This document shows, one piece after another, positions 1 to 6,121 of a stretch of DNA of 7,075 bases. The position numbers and the translations under genes are program-made. The first letter of the stretch is position 1, and every line of letters starts with the position of its first letter. The notes under the pieces are model-generated. The model was not told the DNA's origin and did no database searches. It saw only the letters and a list, made by a program, of their open reading frames with translations. The DNA lies in assembly GCA_025963345.1 (NCBI GenBank), contig JAOPUS010000387.1:1-7075 (forward strand). The letters are read 5' to 3'. The DNA comes from Blastococcus sp. (GTDB lineage Bacteria; Actinomycetota; Actinomycetes; Mycobacteriales; Geodermatophilaceae).

Positions 1-1070
1 CCGCGCAGGATCGACACAGTGTCCTCGACGGTCGGCTCGTTCACGAAGACGGGCTGGAAGCGGCGCTCGAGCGCGGCGTCCTTCTCGATGTACTTGCGGT
101 ACTCGGTCCGCGTGGTGGCGCCGAGCAGGTGCAGCTCACCGCGGGCGAGCATCGGCTGGAGCATGTTGCCGGCGTCCATCGAGCCCTCCGCCGCGCCGGC
201 GCCGACGACCGTGTGCAGCTCGTCGATGAAGAGCAGGATCCGCCCTTCCGCCGCCTTCACCTCCTGGAGCACCGCCTTCAGGCGCTCCTCGAACTCGCCG
301 CGGTACTTCGCCCCCGCGATCAGCAGGCCCATGTCGAGGGAGAAGATCGTGCGGTCGCGCAGCCCTTCGGGCACGTCCCCGTTGAGGATGCGCTGGGCCA
401 GCCCCTCGACGATCGCGGTCTTGCCGACGCCGGGCTCACCGAGGAGCACGGGGTTGTTCTTCGACTTCCGCGACAGGATCTGCACCACGCGGCGGATCTC
501 GGAGTCGCGACCGATCACCGGGTCCATCCGCCCGGAGCGCGCTGACTCCACGAGGTCCATCCCGTACTTGGTGAGCGCCTCGTAGGAGCCCTCGGGGGTG
601 GCGGAGGTGACGCGCTGGTTGCCGCGCACCTGCGTCAGCGCGGCGAGGAACGCGTCACGGGTGACGCCGTGCTGCGCGAGCAGCCGGCCGGCCCCGGTCG
701 CCGACCCCGTCTCCGCCAGCGCGACGAGCAGGTGCTCGACCGAGACGTACTCGTCCTTCATGCGCTTGGCCTCGCGGTCGGCCGCCTCGAGCACCCGGGC
801 CACGCGCTGCGTGAGTGAGACCTGGCCCGGCTGCGGAGCGCTGCCGGTCGTGCGCGCCTTGCGTGACAGCTCCGTCTCCAGGTCCCTGCGCAGGGCGGCA
901 CCGTCGACGTCCATCGCGGCCAACAGCCGCGGCACCAGCCCCTCGGGCTGGTCGAGCAGGGCGAGCAGCAGGTGCTCGACGTCCACCTCGGTGTGGCCGT
1001 TCCGGATCGCGAGGGCCTGCGCGGCGGAGAGTGCCTCCTGCGACTTCTGGGTCAGGCGGTTCAGGTCCAT
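1..1070 (-). CDS. clpB: ClpB disaggregase, N-terminal 356 residues (3' end outside window)
   Basis: ClpB is a hexameric AAA+ disaggregase of the cytoplasm. It threads aggregated proteins through its central pore and works with DnaK. The visible part starts MDLNRLTQKSQEAL and shows the doubled Clp N-domain (about residues 1-145), followed by most of the first AAA+ domain. That domain has Walker A GEPGVGKT at 211-218, the pore-loop Tyr in KYRG at about 255-258, Walker B ILLFIDE at 278-284 and the arginine-finger motif ERRF at 335-338. All sit about five residues later than in E. coli ClpB. The reading frame is intact to the window edge; the coiled-coil middle domain and second AAA+ domain lie outside. 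The ATG at 1070 overlaps the last 10 bases of the cbpM-like gene and has a GGAG six bases upstream, so it is the last visible gene of the dnaK operon. The N-domain and the DnaK context argue for ClpB rather than ClpA or ClpC. Confidence 0.96.
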   Translation of the reverse strand, partial: MDLNRLTQKSQEALSAAQALAIRNGHTEVDVEHLLLALLDQPEGLVPRLLAAMDVDGAALRRDLETELSRKARTTGSAPQPGQVSLTQRVARVLEAADREAKRMKDEYVSVEHLLVALAETGSATGAGRLLAQHGVTRDAFLAALTQVRGNQRVTSATPEGSYEALTKYGMDLVESARSGRMDPVIGRDSEIRRVVQILSRKSKNNPVLLGEPGVGKTAIVEGLAQRILNGDVPEGLRDRTIFSLDMGLLIAGAKYRGEFEERLKAVLQEVKAAEGRILLFIDELHTVVGAGAAEGSMDAGNMLQPMLARGELHLLGATTRTEYRKYIEKDAALERRFQPVFVNEPTVEDTVSILR

Positions 1071-1471
1071 TGCGTGCTCCGCTTCTGGTCGCTGCGGGTG
1101 GTCTGGCGGGTCCCGGGGCGGGCGGGCCGGCTGGTCGAGGTGCGCGGGCGCACGGGTTCGGTACGGCCACGGATGCGGAGGGCGGTCTCCAGCTCGGTGA
1201 TCCGGTCGAGCAGGTCGACGACGAGACCGAGCGCGGCGTAGTTCAGCGGCAGCGTCGTCCGGAGCCGCTGTAGCCGGGCGACGACGGCGACCTGCGACGG
1301 GCTGAACCGCAGGGTGCCGTCCTCCTCGCGCACCGCCTGCACGAGGCCGAGCGCCACGAGCCGCCGCACCAGGTCCGGGTGCACGGCGGATCGGCGCGCG
1401 AAATGCTCCAGGCTGAGGGGCGCCCGTGCGGAGGCCCGCCGGTACGGAACGGGCAGGTAGGGAAGGCTCAT
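1061..1471 (-). CDS. cbpM: CbpM-like chaperone modulator (MerR-type HTH fold)
   Basis: 136 residues. In E. coli, CbpM binds the J-domain of CbpA and inhibits it; a similar role toward the adjacent J-protein is inferred here. Residues 19-99 follow the CbpM pattern: LSLEHFARRSAVHP (19-32), then VALGLV (39-44), a short wing, LRFSPSQ (54-60), an alpha-helical stretch, and LGLVVDLLDRITELETALR (81-99). The Y-D-R-x-G-L signature of HspR and MerR regulators is replaced by R-L-V-A-L-G-L, so I prefer CbpM to HspR. Residues 100-136 form a basic Arg/Thr/Ser tail with no E. coli counterpart; E. coli CbpM is about 100 residues. The ATG overlaps the dnaJ-type stop as ATGA, with AGGGG six bases upstream, and the stop lies inside clpB. 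The alternative is a divergent HspR-like repressor, since the two families share the winged-helix fold. Confidence 0.75.
   Translation of the reverse strand: MSLPYLPVPYRRASARAPLSLEHFARRSAVHPDLVRRLVALGLVQAVREEDGTLRFSPSQVAVVARLQRLRTTLPLNYAALGLVVDLLDRITELETALRIRGRTEPVRPRTSTSRPARPGTRQTTRSDQKRSTQWT
1077..1080 (-). promoter_or_regulatory. Ribosome binding site of clpB
   Basis: GGAG on the minus strand, six bases before the ATG at 1070 and inside the 3' end of the upstream gene. It supports the clpB start that overlaps the preceding stop codon. Confidence 0.6.
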
Positions 1472-2463
1472 CGAGTTCCCCTCGCCTCTTCGGTGGCCGG
1501 GCTGCGCGGATCGAAGGTGGACACCGAGGCGAGCTCGGAGAACAGCTCCCGCTCTCGATCGGTGAGCCGTCGGGGCACCATGATCTTGATGACGGCATGC
1601 AGGTCCCCGGGCTTGCCGCGAGGGTCGGGCATGCCCTCTCCCCGGAGCCGGAGCCGTCGTCCGGTCGAGGAACCTGGCGGGACGGTCACCTTCGTCTCGC
1701 CGCCGGGAGTGAGGAGCGGCACCGTCGCGCCCAGGGCGGCCTCCCACGGGGAGAGCGGCAGGTCGACCGTGATGTCCTTGCCCTCCACGCGGTAGCGCGG
1801 GTGCGGCTGCAACCGCACCACGAGGTAGAGGTCTCCCGGCTCGCCGTCGCCCATGCCGCGGCCACCCTCGCCCGCCAGCCTGATGCGCCTGCCGTCCGTC
1901 ACGCCGGGCGGGATGTTCACCGTGTAGGTGCGCGGGCCGTCCGGGCCGTTGAGCGTGATCTGCCTGCGGCCCCCGCGGTAGGCCTCCTCGACCGTCAGCG
2001 GAAGTTCGGCCTCCTGGTCCGCGCCCGCCACCGGGCCCGCGCGGCCGCGGCCCCGGCCGCCGAACATCCCACCGAGCAGGTCCTCGATGTCGACGTATCC
2101 ACCACCACCGCCGAAACCACCGCCGAAGTCGGCGCTGCCGACGTCGGCGCCGCCCGTCGACCATGTCTCCCGGCGACCGCGACCGGGCCTGCCACGGGAT
2201 CCCCCCACCCCGGCGCCGACACGCTGCTCCCAGTCGTCCGGCACCTTCCGGTAGTCCTCGCCGAAGCGGTCGTACTTCTTGCGCAACTCCGGATCGGACA
2301 GTGCGGAATAGGCCTCGTTGATCTCCTTGAAGCGCTCCTCCGCTGCCGGGTCCTTGTTCACGTCCGGGTGGTTGGCCCTGGCGAGCCGCCGGAACGCCTG
2401 TTGCAGTTCGTCCGCGTCTGCATCGCGCGACACCCCGAGGACGTCGTAGTAGTCACGGGCCAT
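1468..2463 (-). CDS. cbpA: Zinc-finger-less DnaJ-family co-chaperone (CbpA type, class B J-protein)
   Basis: 331 residues. J-proteins bring non-native clients to DnaK and stimulate its ATPase. The J-domain covers about residues 1-70, with MARDYYDVLGV at the start and the catalytic HPD at 32-34. A Gly/Phe/Arg-rich linker follows (about 82-145, including GGGFGGGGG). Two beta-rich C-terminal client-binding domains come next (about 150-225 and 228-300), with the usual GDLYLVV and GDLHAVI strands. There is no cysteine anywhere, so the four CxxCxGxG zinc repeats of canonical DnaJ are absent, and the length fits CbpA/DnaJ2 (about 300-330) rather than DnaJ1 (about 380-400). It starts 3 bp after grpE, with GGGAAG seven bases upstream of the ATG, and its TGA overlaps the next ATG. 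A neighbouring CbpM-like gene supports the CbpA assignment; a generic name would be DnaJ C-terminal domain protein. Confidence 0.93.
   Translation of the reverse strand: MARDYYDVLGVSRDADADELQQAFRRLARANHPDVNKDPAAEERFKEINEAYSALSDPELRKKYDRFGEDYRKVPDDWEQRVGAGVGGSRGRPGRGRRETWSTGGADVGSADFGGGFGGGGGYVDIEDLLGGMFGGRGRGRAGPVAGADQEAELPLTVEEAYRGGRRQITLNGPDGPRTYTVNIPPGVTDGRRIRLAGEGGRGMGDGEPGDLYLVVRLQPHPRYRVEGKDITVDLPLSPWEAALGATVPLLTPGGETKVTVPPGSSTGRRLRLRGEGMPDPRGKPGDLHAVIKIMVPRRLTDRERELFSELASVSTFDPRSPATEEARGTR
1478..1482 (-). promoter_or_regulatory. Ribosome binding site of the cbpM-like gene
   Basis: AGGGG on the minus strand, six bases before the ATG at 1471 and within the last codons of the J-protein gene. 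It fixes the start at the ATGA overlap. Confidence 0.6.
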
Positions 2464-2466
2464 CGG

Positions 2467-3087
2467 TCAGCTTCCCGGGCGGTGAGCCACGGTCTCCGGG
2501 CGCTGCGCCACCGTCACCGCGGCCGGCCGCAGCTGGTGGCCCGGTGCGCCGTATCCCGGCCGCACCACGGCGGCCACCGAGCCCGGCGCCGCGTCACTGT
2601 GGTCGGCGTCCACCACCCCCACGACCTCGTGCCGCGTCGGGTCGAACGGCACGCCGGCCTCGTCCTCGCGCCGGAAGCCGAGCCCGGCCACGACCGCGAG
2701 CGCCTGCTCGCGCAGCGAGCGGATGCCCTCGATGATCGAGCGGGGGTCCGCCCCTGCGTGCTCGAGCGCGCGGTCGATGGTGTCGAGGACCGGCAGGAAG
2801 GCCGAGGTGACCAGCTCCCGTTCGGCCGCACGCTCCCGCCCGAGTTCCCGCGCGTACCGCTTGCGCAGGTTGTCGAGATCGGCGAGAGCGCGCCGCCAGC
2901 GGTCCTCCATCTCCGCGGCGTCGGGCCCGTCCACCGGCGGGCCTTCCGGGGTTCCGCCGGCAGGGGCGGCGGACCCCTCGACCCGATTCGCCCCGGTCTG
3001 CTCCCCCGCCGATGCCGCGGCTCCGGAATCAGCGGCCACGCCCGGGGGTGGCTGACCGGGCGTCGTGTTCTGTGCGGAATCGGTCAT
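2467..3087 (-). CDS. grpE: GrpE nucleotide exchange factor
   Basis: 206 residues. GrpE is a homodimer that releases ADP from DnaK and so resets the chaperone cycle. Residues 1-55 are a Gly/Pro/Ala-rich, probably disordered tail. A long helix that would form the paired dimer stalk follows (about 58-95, including LADLDNLRKRYARE). The four-helix region comes next (LPVLDTIDRALEHA, 98-111), then the beta-wing (FDPTRHEVVG at 148-157 and RPGYGAPGHQLRPAAV at 176-191). The wing motif is usually RPGY followed by a short loop and LRPA, so the loop here is slightly unusual (GAPGHQ). The gene lies 6 bp after dnaK and 3 bp before the J-protein gene. The nearest purine-rich SD candidate is a GGGG about ten bases upstream, which is weak, so coupling to dnaK translation is likely. 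Confidence 0.95.
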   Translation of the reverse strand: MTDSAQNTTPGQPPPGVAADSGAAASAGEQTGANRVEGSAAPAGGTPEGPPVDGPDAAEMEDRWRRALADLDNLRKRYARELGRERAAERELVTSAFLPVLDTIDRALEHAGADPRSIIEGIRSLREQALAVVAGLGFRREDEAGVPFDPTRHEVVGVVDADHSDAAPGSVAAVVRPGYGAPGHQLRPAAVTVAQRPETVAHRPGS

Positions 3088-3093
3088 CGGACG

Positions 3094-4998
3094 TCAGCCC
3101 CGGTCGAACTCGGCGTCGATCACATCGTCGTCGGACCCGTCCGCCGCGGCGCCGGCACCGGCACCGACGCTGGCACCCGCGTCACCGCCTCCGCCGCTTC
3201 CGCCGGCCGACACTGCGCTCAGGCCGGCCAGAACCTGCTGGAGCTCATTGGTGAGCTCCCGGACCCGGTCCATCGGCGCCTGGTCGGCGACTGCCTGCCG
3301 GGCGTCGGTCACCAGCATCTCCGCACGCGCGCGCTCGTGGGACGGTGCCGCGTCGCCGAGCTCATCGAGCCTCCGCTGCACCTGGTAGGCCAGGCTGTCG
3401 AGTTGGTTGCGCGCGTCGACCTCCTGACGCAGCTGCTGGTCCGAGGTGCGGTTCTGTTCCGCCTCGGACACCATCCGCTGCACCTCGGACTCGTTGAGGT
3501 TGCTGCTCTCGGAGATGGTGATGCCCTGCTCGGCGCCGGTGTCCTTGTCGCGGGCCGTCACGTTGAGGATGCCGTTGGCATCGACGTCGAGGACGACGTC
3601 GACCTGCGGCTCCCCGCGTGGTGCCGGGCGGATACCGGTGAGCTGGAACCGGCCGAGCACCCGGTTGTCAGCCGCACGCTCGCGCTCGCCCTGCAACACC
3701 ACGACGTCGACTGCGGGCTGGTTGTCCGCGGCCGTCGAGAACGTCTCGCTGCGCCGGACCGGGATCGTCGTGTTGCGCTCGACGATCTTGGTCATCAGAC
3801 CGCCCTGGGTCTCCACCCCCAGCGACAGCGGCGTGACGTCGAGCAGCAGGACGTCGGACACGTCGCCCTTGAGGACCCCCGCCTGGATCGCGGCGCCGAC
3901 GGCCACGACCTCGTCGGGGTTGACGGTCATGTTCGGTTCCTTGCCGCCGGTGAGCCGGCGGACGAGCCCCTGGACTGCCGGGATCCGAGTGGAGCCGCCG
4001 ACCAGGATGACCTCGTCGACGTCGTCCGCGCCGACCTTGGCGTCCGACATGGCCCGCCGGACCGGTTCCATCGTCCGCTCCACGAGATCGGCGGTGAGCT
4101 GCTCGAACGTCGAGCGCATCAGCGTCATCGTGAGGTGCTTGGGTCCGTTGGCGTCCGCGGTGACGAAGGGCAGGTTGATCTGGGTCTGGGTGACCGAGCT
4201 CAGTTCGACCTTCGCCTTCTCGGCGGCCTCGTAGAGCCGCTGCAGCGCCTGGGGGTCCTTTCGAAGGTCGATGTTGTTCTCCTTCTGGAACTGCTCGGCC
4301 AGGTGATCGACGATGCGCCGGTCGAAGTCGTCGCCCCCGAGGTGGGTGTCACCCGCGGTGGCGCGCACCTCCACGACGCCGTCACCGACGTCGAGGACGC
4401 TGACGTCGAACGTCCCGCCGCCGAGGTCGAACACGAGCACCGTCTCGTGCTCGCGCTTGTCCAGTCCGTAGGCCAGTGCCGCGGCGGTCGGCTCGTTGAT
4501 GATCCGCAGCACCTCGAGGCCGGCGATCTTCCCGGCGTCCCTCGTTGCCGTCCGCTGCGCGTCGTTGAAGTAGGCGGGCACCGTGATCACGGCCTCGGTG
4601 ACCCGCTCGCCCAGGTTGCGTCCAGCGTCGTCGGCGAGCTTGCGCAGGATGAGCGCGGAGATCTCCTCCGGCGCGTACAGCTTGTCCCGCACCTTGATCC
4701 GCGCGTTCCCGTGCTCGTCGGGAACCACGTCGTACGTGACCTGGGCCGCCTCCTGCTCGACCTCGTCGAACTTGCGGCCGATGAAGCGTTTGACCGAGTA
4801 GATCGTCCCCTTGGGATTGAGGATCGCCTGCCGGCGCGCCAACTGACCCACCAGGCGCTCGCCGTTGTCGGTGAAGGCCACGACCGACGGCGTCGTCCGT
4901 GCGCCCTCTGCGTTGGGCACGACCGAGGCTTCGCCGCCCTCCCAGGCCGCGATGACGGAGTTGGTCGTACCGAGGTCGATGCCTACCGCGCGGGCCAT
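3094..4998 (-). CDS. dnaK: Hsp70 chaperone DnaK
   Basis: 634 residues, the full family length. DnaK binds exposed hydrophobic peptides in an ATP-controlled cycle with the J-protein and GrpE encoded next. The nucleotide-binding domain (1-382) has the phosphate loop GIDLGTTNS (6-14), VPAYFNDAQR (140-149), NEPTAAALAYG (168-178), DLGGGTFDVS (191-200) and VILVGGSTR (330-338). The interdomain linker VLLLDVTPL is at 383-391. The beta-sandwich follows (NTTIP at 409-413, GILNVTA at 476-482), then a helical lid, a Gly/Ala-rich tail and an acidic end, DDDVIDAEF (623-631). Residues 68-115 form a long segment between SVKR and APEEISA, about 22 residues more than in mycobacterial DnaK as I recall it, resembling the Gram-negative form. 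The start lies one base after the upstream stop (TGA-C-ATG) with no strong SD, which implies translational coupling. Confidence 0.98.
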   Translation of the reverse strand: MARAVGIDLGTTNSVIAAWEGGEASVVPNAEGARTTPSVVAFTDNGERLVGQLARRQAILNPKGTIYSVKRFIGRKFDEVEQEAAQVTYDVVPDEHGNARIKVRDKLYAPEEISALILRKLADDAGRNLGERVTEAVITVPAYFNDAQRTATRDAGKIAGLEVLRIINEPTAAALAYGLDKREHETVLVFDLGGGTFDVSVLDVGDGVVEVRATAGDTHLGGDDFDRRIVDHLAEQFQKENNIDLRKDPQALQRLYEAAEKAKVELSSVTQTQINLPFVTADANGPKHLTMTLMRSTFEQLTADLVERTMEPVRRAMSDAKVGADDVDEVILVGGSTRIPAVQGLVRRLTGGKEPNMTVNPDEVVAVGAAIQAGVLKGDVSDVLLLDVTPLSLGVETQGGLMTKIVERNTTIPVRRSETFSTAADNQPAVDVVVLQGERERAADNRVLGRFQLTGIRPAPRGEPQVDVVLDVDANGILNVTARDKDTGAEQGITISESSNLNESEVQRMVSEAEQNRTSDQQLRQEVDARNQLDSLAYQVQRRLDELGDAAPSHERARAEMLVTDARQAVADQAPMDRVRELTNELQQVLAGLSAVSAGGSGGGGDAGASVGAGAGAAADGSDDDVIDAEFDRG

Positions 4999-4999
4999 G

Positions 5000-5527
5000 T
5001 CAGGTCGCCGATCCGAGCAGCTGGACGGCCCGGTCGGCCACCTCGTCGTCGACCACCAGCTCGTAGCGCTGGGGAAGCACGGCCGTCACCGACACGAAGT
5101 CACGACGGCCGCCCGACATCGCATAGACGATCACCCCGATGATGGCGCCGACCAATGCCCCGATGAGCAGTCCGTAGAGCGCGAGCAGGAATCCGCTGAC
5201 CAGGGGGTCGGCCCAGTTGAACAGGCCGAAGATCCAGCCGATCAGCACGCCCGGGACCGCTCCGCTGAGTGCCCCGCGCCAGGTGGCGCCCCAGTAATCC
5301 AGCTTCCCCGTGACCTGCTCGATGGTCTGCAGGTCCTGGCCGAGGATGGCTACCCGCTCGACGGGGAAGTCCAGGTCGGCCAGTCGGTCGACGGCCCGCT
5401 CGGCCTCCGCGTACGTGGCGAAGGACGCCACGGTCCGGCGTGGGGCTCGGCCGGGGCCCTCAGGGCTCCCGGGGGACCATGGACTGCCGGAGACGCGGGG
5501 GCGAGACCCTGCGGTGGGTGTGGTCAT
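5000..5527 (-). CDS. General stress protein 17M-like membrane protein, first gene of the chaperone operon
   Basis: 175 residues from the ATG at 5527. Residues 1-30 are Pro/Ser/Gly-rich and probably disordered. Residues 31-75 match the general stress protein 17M-like domain: RTVASFATYAEAERAVDRLAD, then FPVERVAILGQDL. Two hydrophobic Gly-rich segments follow (about 86-104 and 108-137, including GLLIGALVGAIIGVIV), in the style of glycine-zipper membrane hairpins. A short soluble end (144-175) may repeat an alpha/beta pattern (VSVTAVLPQRYELVV). The molecular function of this family is not known; some relatives are loosely labelled magnesium transporters, which I do not endorse. I chose the start because GGAG lies five bases upstream; an in-frame start at 5611 would only add a low-complexity extension. 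The stop is one base before dnaK, so its product is presumably made together with DnaK. Confidence is high for the gene and moderate for the family. Confidence 0.82.
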   Translation of the reverse strand: MTTPTAGSRPRVSGSPWSPGSPEGPGRAPRRTVASFATYAEAERAVDRLADLDFPVERVAILGQDLQTIEQVTGKLDYWGATWRGALSGAVPGVLIGWIFGLFNWADPLVSGFLLALYGLLIGALVGAIIGVIVYAMSGGRRDFVSVTAVLPQRYELVVDDEVADRAVQLLGSAT

Positions 5528-5532
5528 GACGG

Positions 5533-5536
5533 CTCC
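5533..5536 (-). promoter_or_regulatory. Ribosome binding site that fixes the stress-protein start
   Basis: GGAG on the minus strand, five bases before the ATG at 5527. The alternative upstream in-frame start at 5611 has no comparable site. Confidence 0.6.
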
Positions 5537-5540
5537 AGGT

Positions 5541-5681
5541 TCAGAAAGGGGTCGACCGGCCGGCCGCCGGAGCGGTGCCCGACCTGGTCGCGGCAGTGGG
5601 ATCAGCGCCACCGGGAGCGCCGCCGACCTCCAAGGACAACCGGCCGGCGGAGTCGCCGGAGGGACGCTGGTCGAGGATCAC
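5541..5681 (-). CDS. Doubtful small ORF of 46 residues in the operon leader
   Basis: GTG start at 5681, TGA at 5541-5543, ending 13 bp before the stress-protein ATG. The peptide starts VILDQRPSGDSAGRLSLEV and becomes Gly/Ala/Pro-rich. In favour: C or G ends most codons in the first half, and the GTG overlaps the stop of another small ORF as GTGA. Against: there is no SD of its own, no family is recognised, and open frames are common at this GC content. It could also be the second half of a frameshifted or decayed short gene that begins at 5764. Confidence 0.2.
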   Translation of the reverse strand: MILDQRPSGDSAGRLSLEVGGAPGGADPTAATRSGTAPAAGRSTPF

Positions 5682-5764
5682 GTCGTCCGCCGTCCTGGCG
5701 GTGCAGCACCCGGCTCGCCGACCCGGTCAGGCGCACCGAGCGGATCGATGTCCAGGAGGGTCAC
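5678..5764 (-). CDS. Doubtful small ORF of 28 residues with a strong SD
   Basis: GTG start at 5764, with a purine-rich SD (GGAGGGAGGA) six to seven bases upstream; the peptide begins VTLLDIDPLGAPDRV and ends at a TGA that overlaps the next GTG. The SD lies in a predicted hairpin (5755-5780). No homology is recognised. The same frame is open upstream to a TTG at 5869, but that start has no SD. This may be a leader peptide, a decayed gene fragment or chance. Confidence 0.22.
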   Translation of the reverse strand: MTLLDIDPLGAPDRVGEPGAAPPGRRTT

Positions 5765-5780
5765 GGAGAGTCCTCCCTCC
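5755..5780 (-). promoter_or_regulatory. Inverted repeat that could pair over an SD-like sequence in the leader
   Basis: On the minus strand GGAGGG (5780-5775) can pair with CCCTCC (5760-5755). Inside the loop GGA can pair with TCC just before the GTG at 5764. In RNA this would enclose the SD-like GGAGG and the GTG start. The pairing is read from the sequence; a regulatory role is inference. Confidence 0.3.
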
Positions 5781-5837
5781 GGGTGGAGCCGGTGCCGCGC
5801 ACCGACCGTTGCAGCGCCGCCGAGGCGGCGCACCGGC

Positions 5838-5864
5838 CCGCCGGGTGCAACCTCACCCGGGCGG
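5838..5864. repeat. Ten-base-pair inverted repeat with one bulge
   Basis: CCGCCGGGTG (5838-5847) is complementary to CACCCGG-CGG (5854-5864, one extra G), with a six-base loop. It is the longest hairpin in the operon leader and is followed leftward by shorter perfect ones at 5814-5831 (GCGCCGC / GCGGCGC) and 5790-5804 (CGGTGC / GCACCG). There is no T-run, so it is not an ordinary Rho-independent terminator. Confidence 0.4.
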
Positions 5865-5884
5865 TTCAACCCATCAGGTTCACC
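5863..5884. repeat. Tandem quasi-palindromic motif GGTTCAACC / GGTTCACC
   Basis: GGTTCAACC (5863-5871) and GGTTCACC (5877-5884) lie 14 bases apart in the same orientation; the first is a 4+1+4 palindrome. They sit upstream of the chaperone operon, where an operator or promoter element would be expected. The sequence resembles neither HAIR nor CIRCE. Confidence 0.25.
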
Positions 5885-6121
5885 GGTCGCGGCGACTGCA
5901 GTGATGGAGCACGGCCGACTCGGACGCGAGGGGCCGGGTCGTAGACGGGCCCAGGTCGGATCCGCCGGTGTCCGCTACCTCGTGCAGGATCTCCGGTTCG
6001 GTGTGCGGCAGGCGGTGGACTGCCTGCCCGGTCTCCTCCGCGCATCCGGCGCCTCCGTCCGGCGACCGCTCGGCCGCTCACGTTCAGCACGAACGGCGGA
6101 CGTACGGCCGGTGCAGTGACG

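Noticed and set aside
19..1200. Plus-strand open frames antisense to clpB
   Set aside because: They mirror high-GC codon use of an obvious ClpB frame and encode Ser/Arg-rich, low-complexity products with no recognisable domain.
1061..1471. Calling the fourth operon gene hspR
   Set aside because: Gene order suggests it, but the Y-D-R-x-G-L recognition-helix signature is missing, the second half matches CbpM better, and no HAIR site was found upstream.
1426..5142. Plus-strand open frame of 1,238 codons antisense to the J-protein, grpE and dnaK genes
   Set aside because: It is in exact codon register with three well-recognised genes and stays open only because they avoid TTA, CTA and TCA. Its Arg/His/Val/Leu-rich product matches no family I know; frames antisense to hsp70 genes are a known source of misannotation.
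5000..5611. Longer form of the stress protein starting at 5611
   Set aside because: The extension is low-complexity Arg/Pro sequence without an SD, while the ATG at 5527 has GGAG at proper spacing.
6007..6028. Perfect seven-base inverted repeat GGCAGGC / GCCTGCC with an eight-base loop
   Set aside because: No T-run and no adjacent gene end; a stem of this length is unsurprising in such GC-rich DNA, so no function is claimed.
5904..6119. Plus-strand frame of 71 codons beginning ATG at 5904
   Set aside because: Part of it has good G/C third positions, but there is no SD, no homology I recognise, and the opposite strand shows similar bias over the same stretch.
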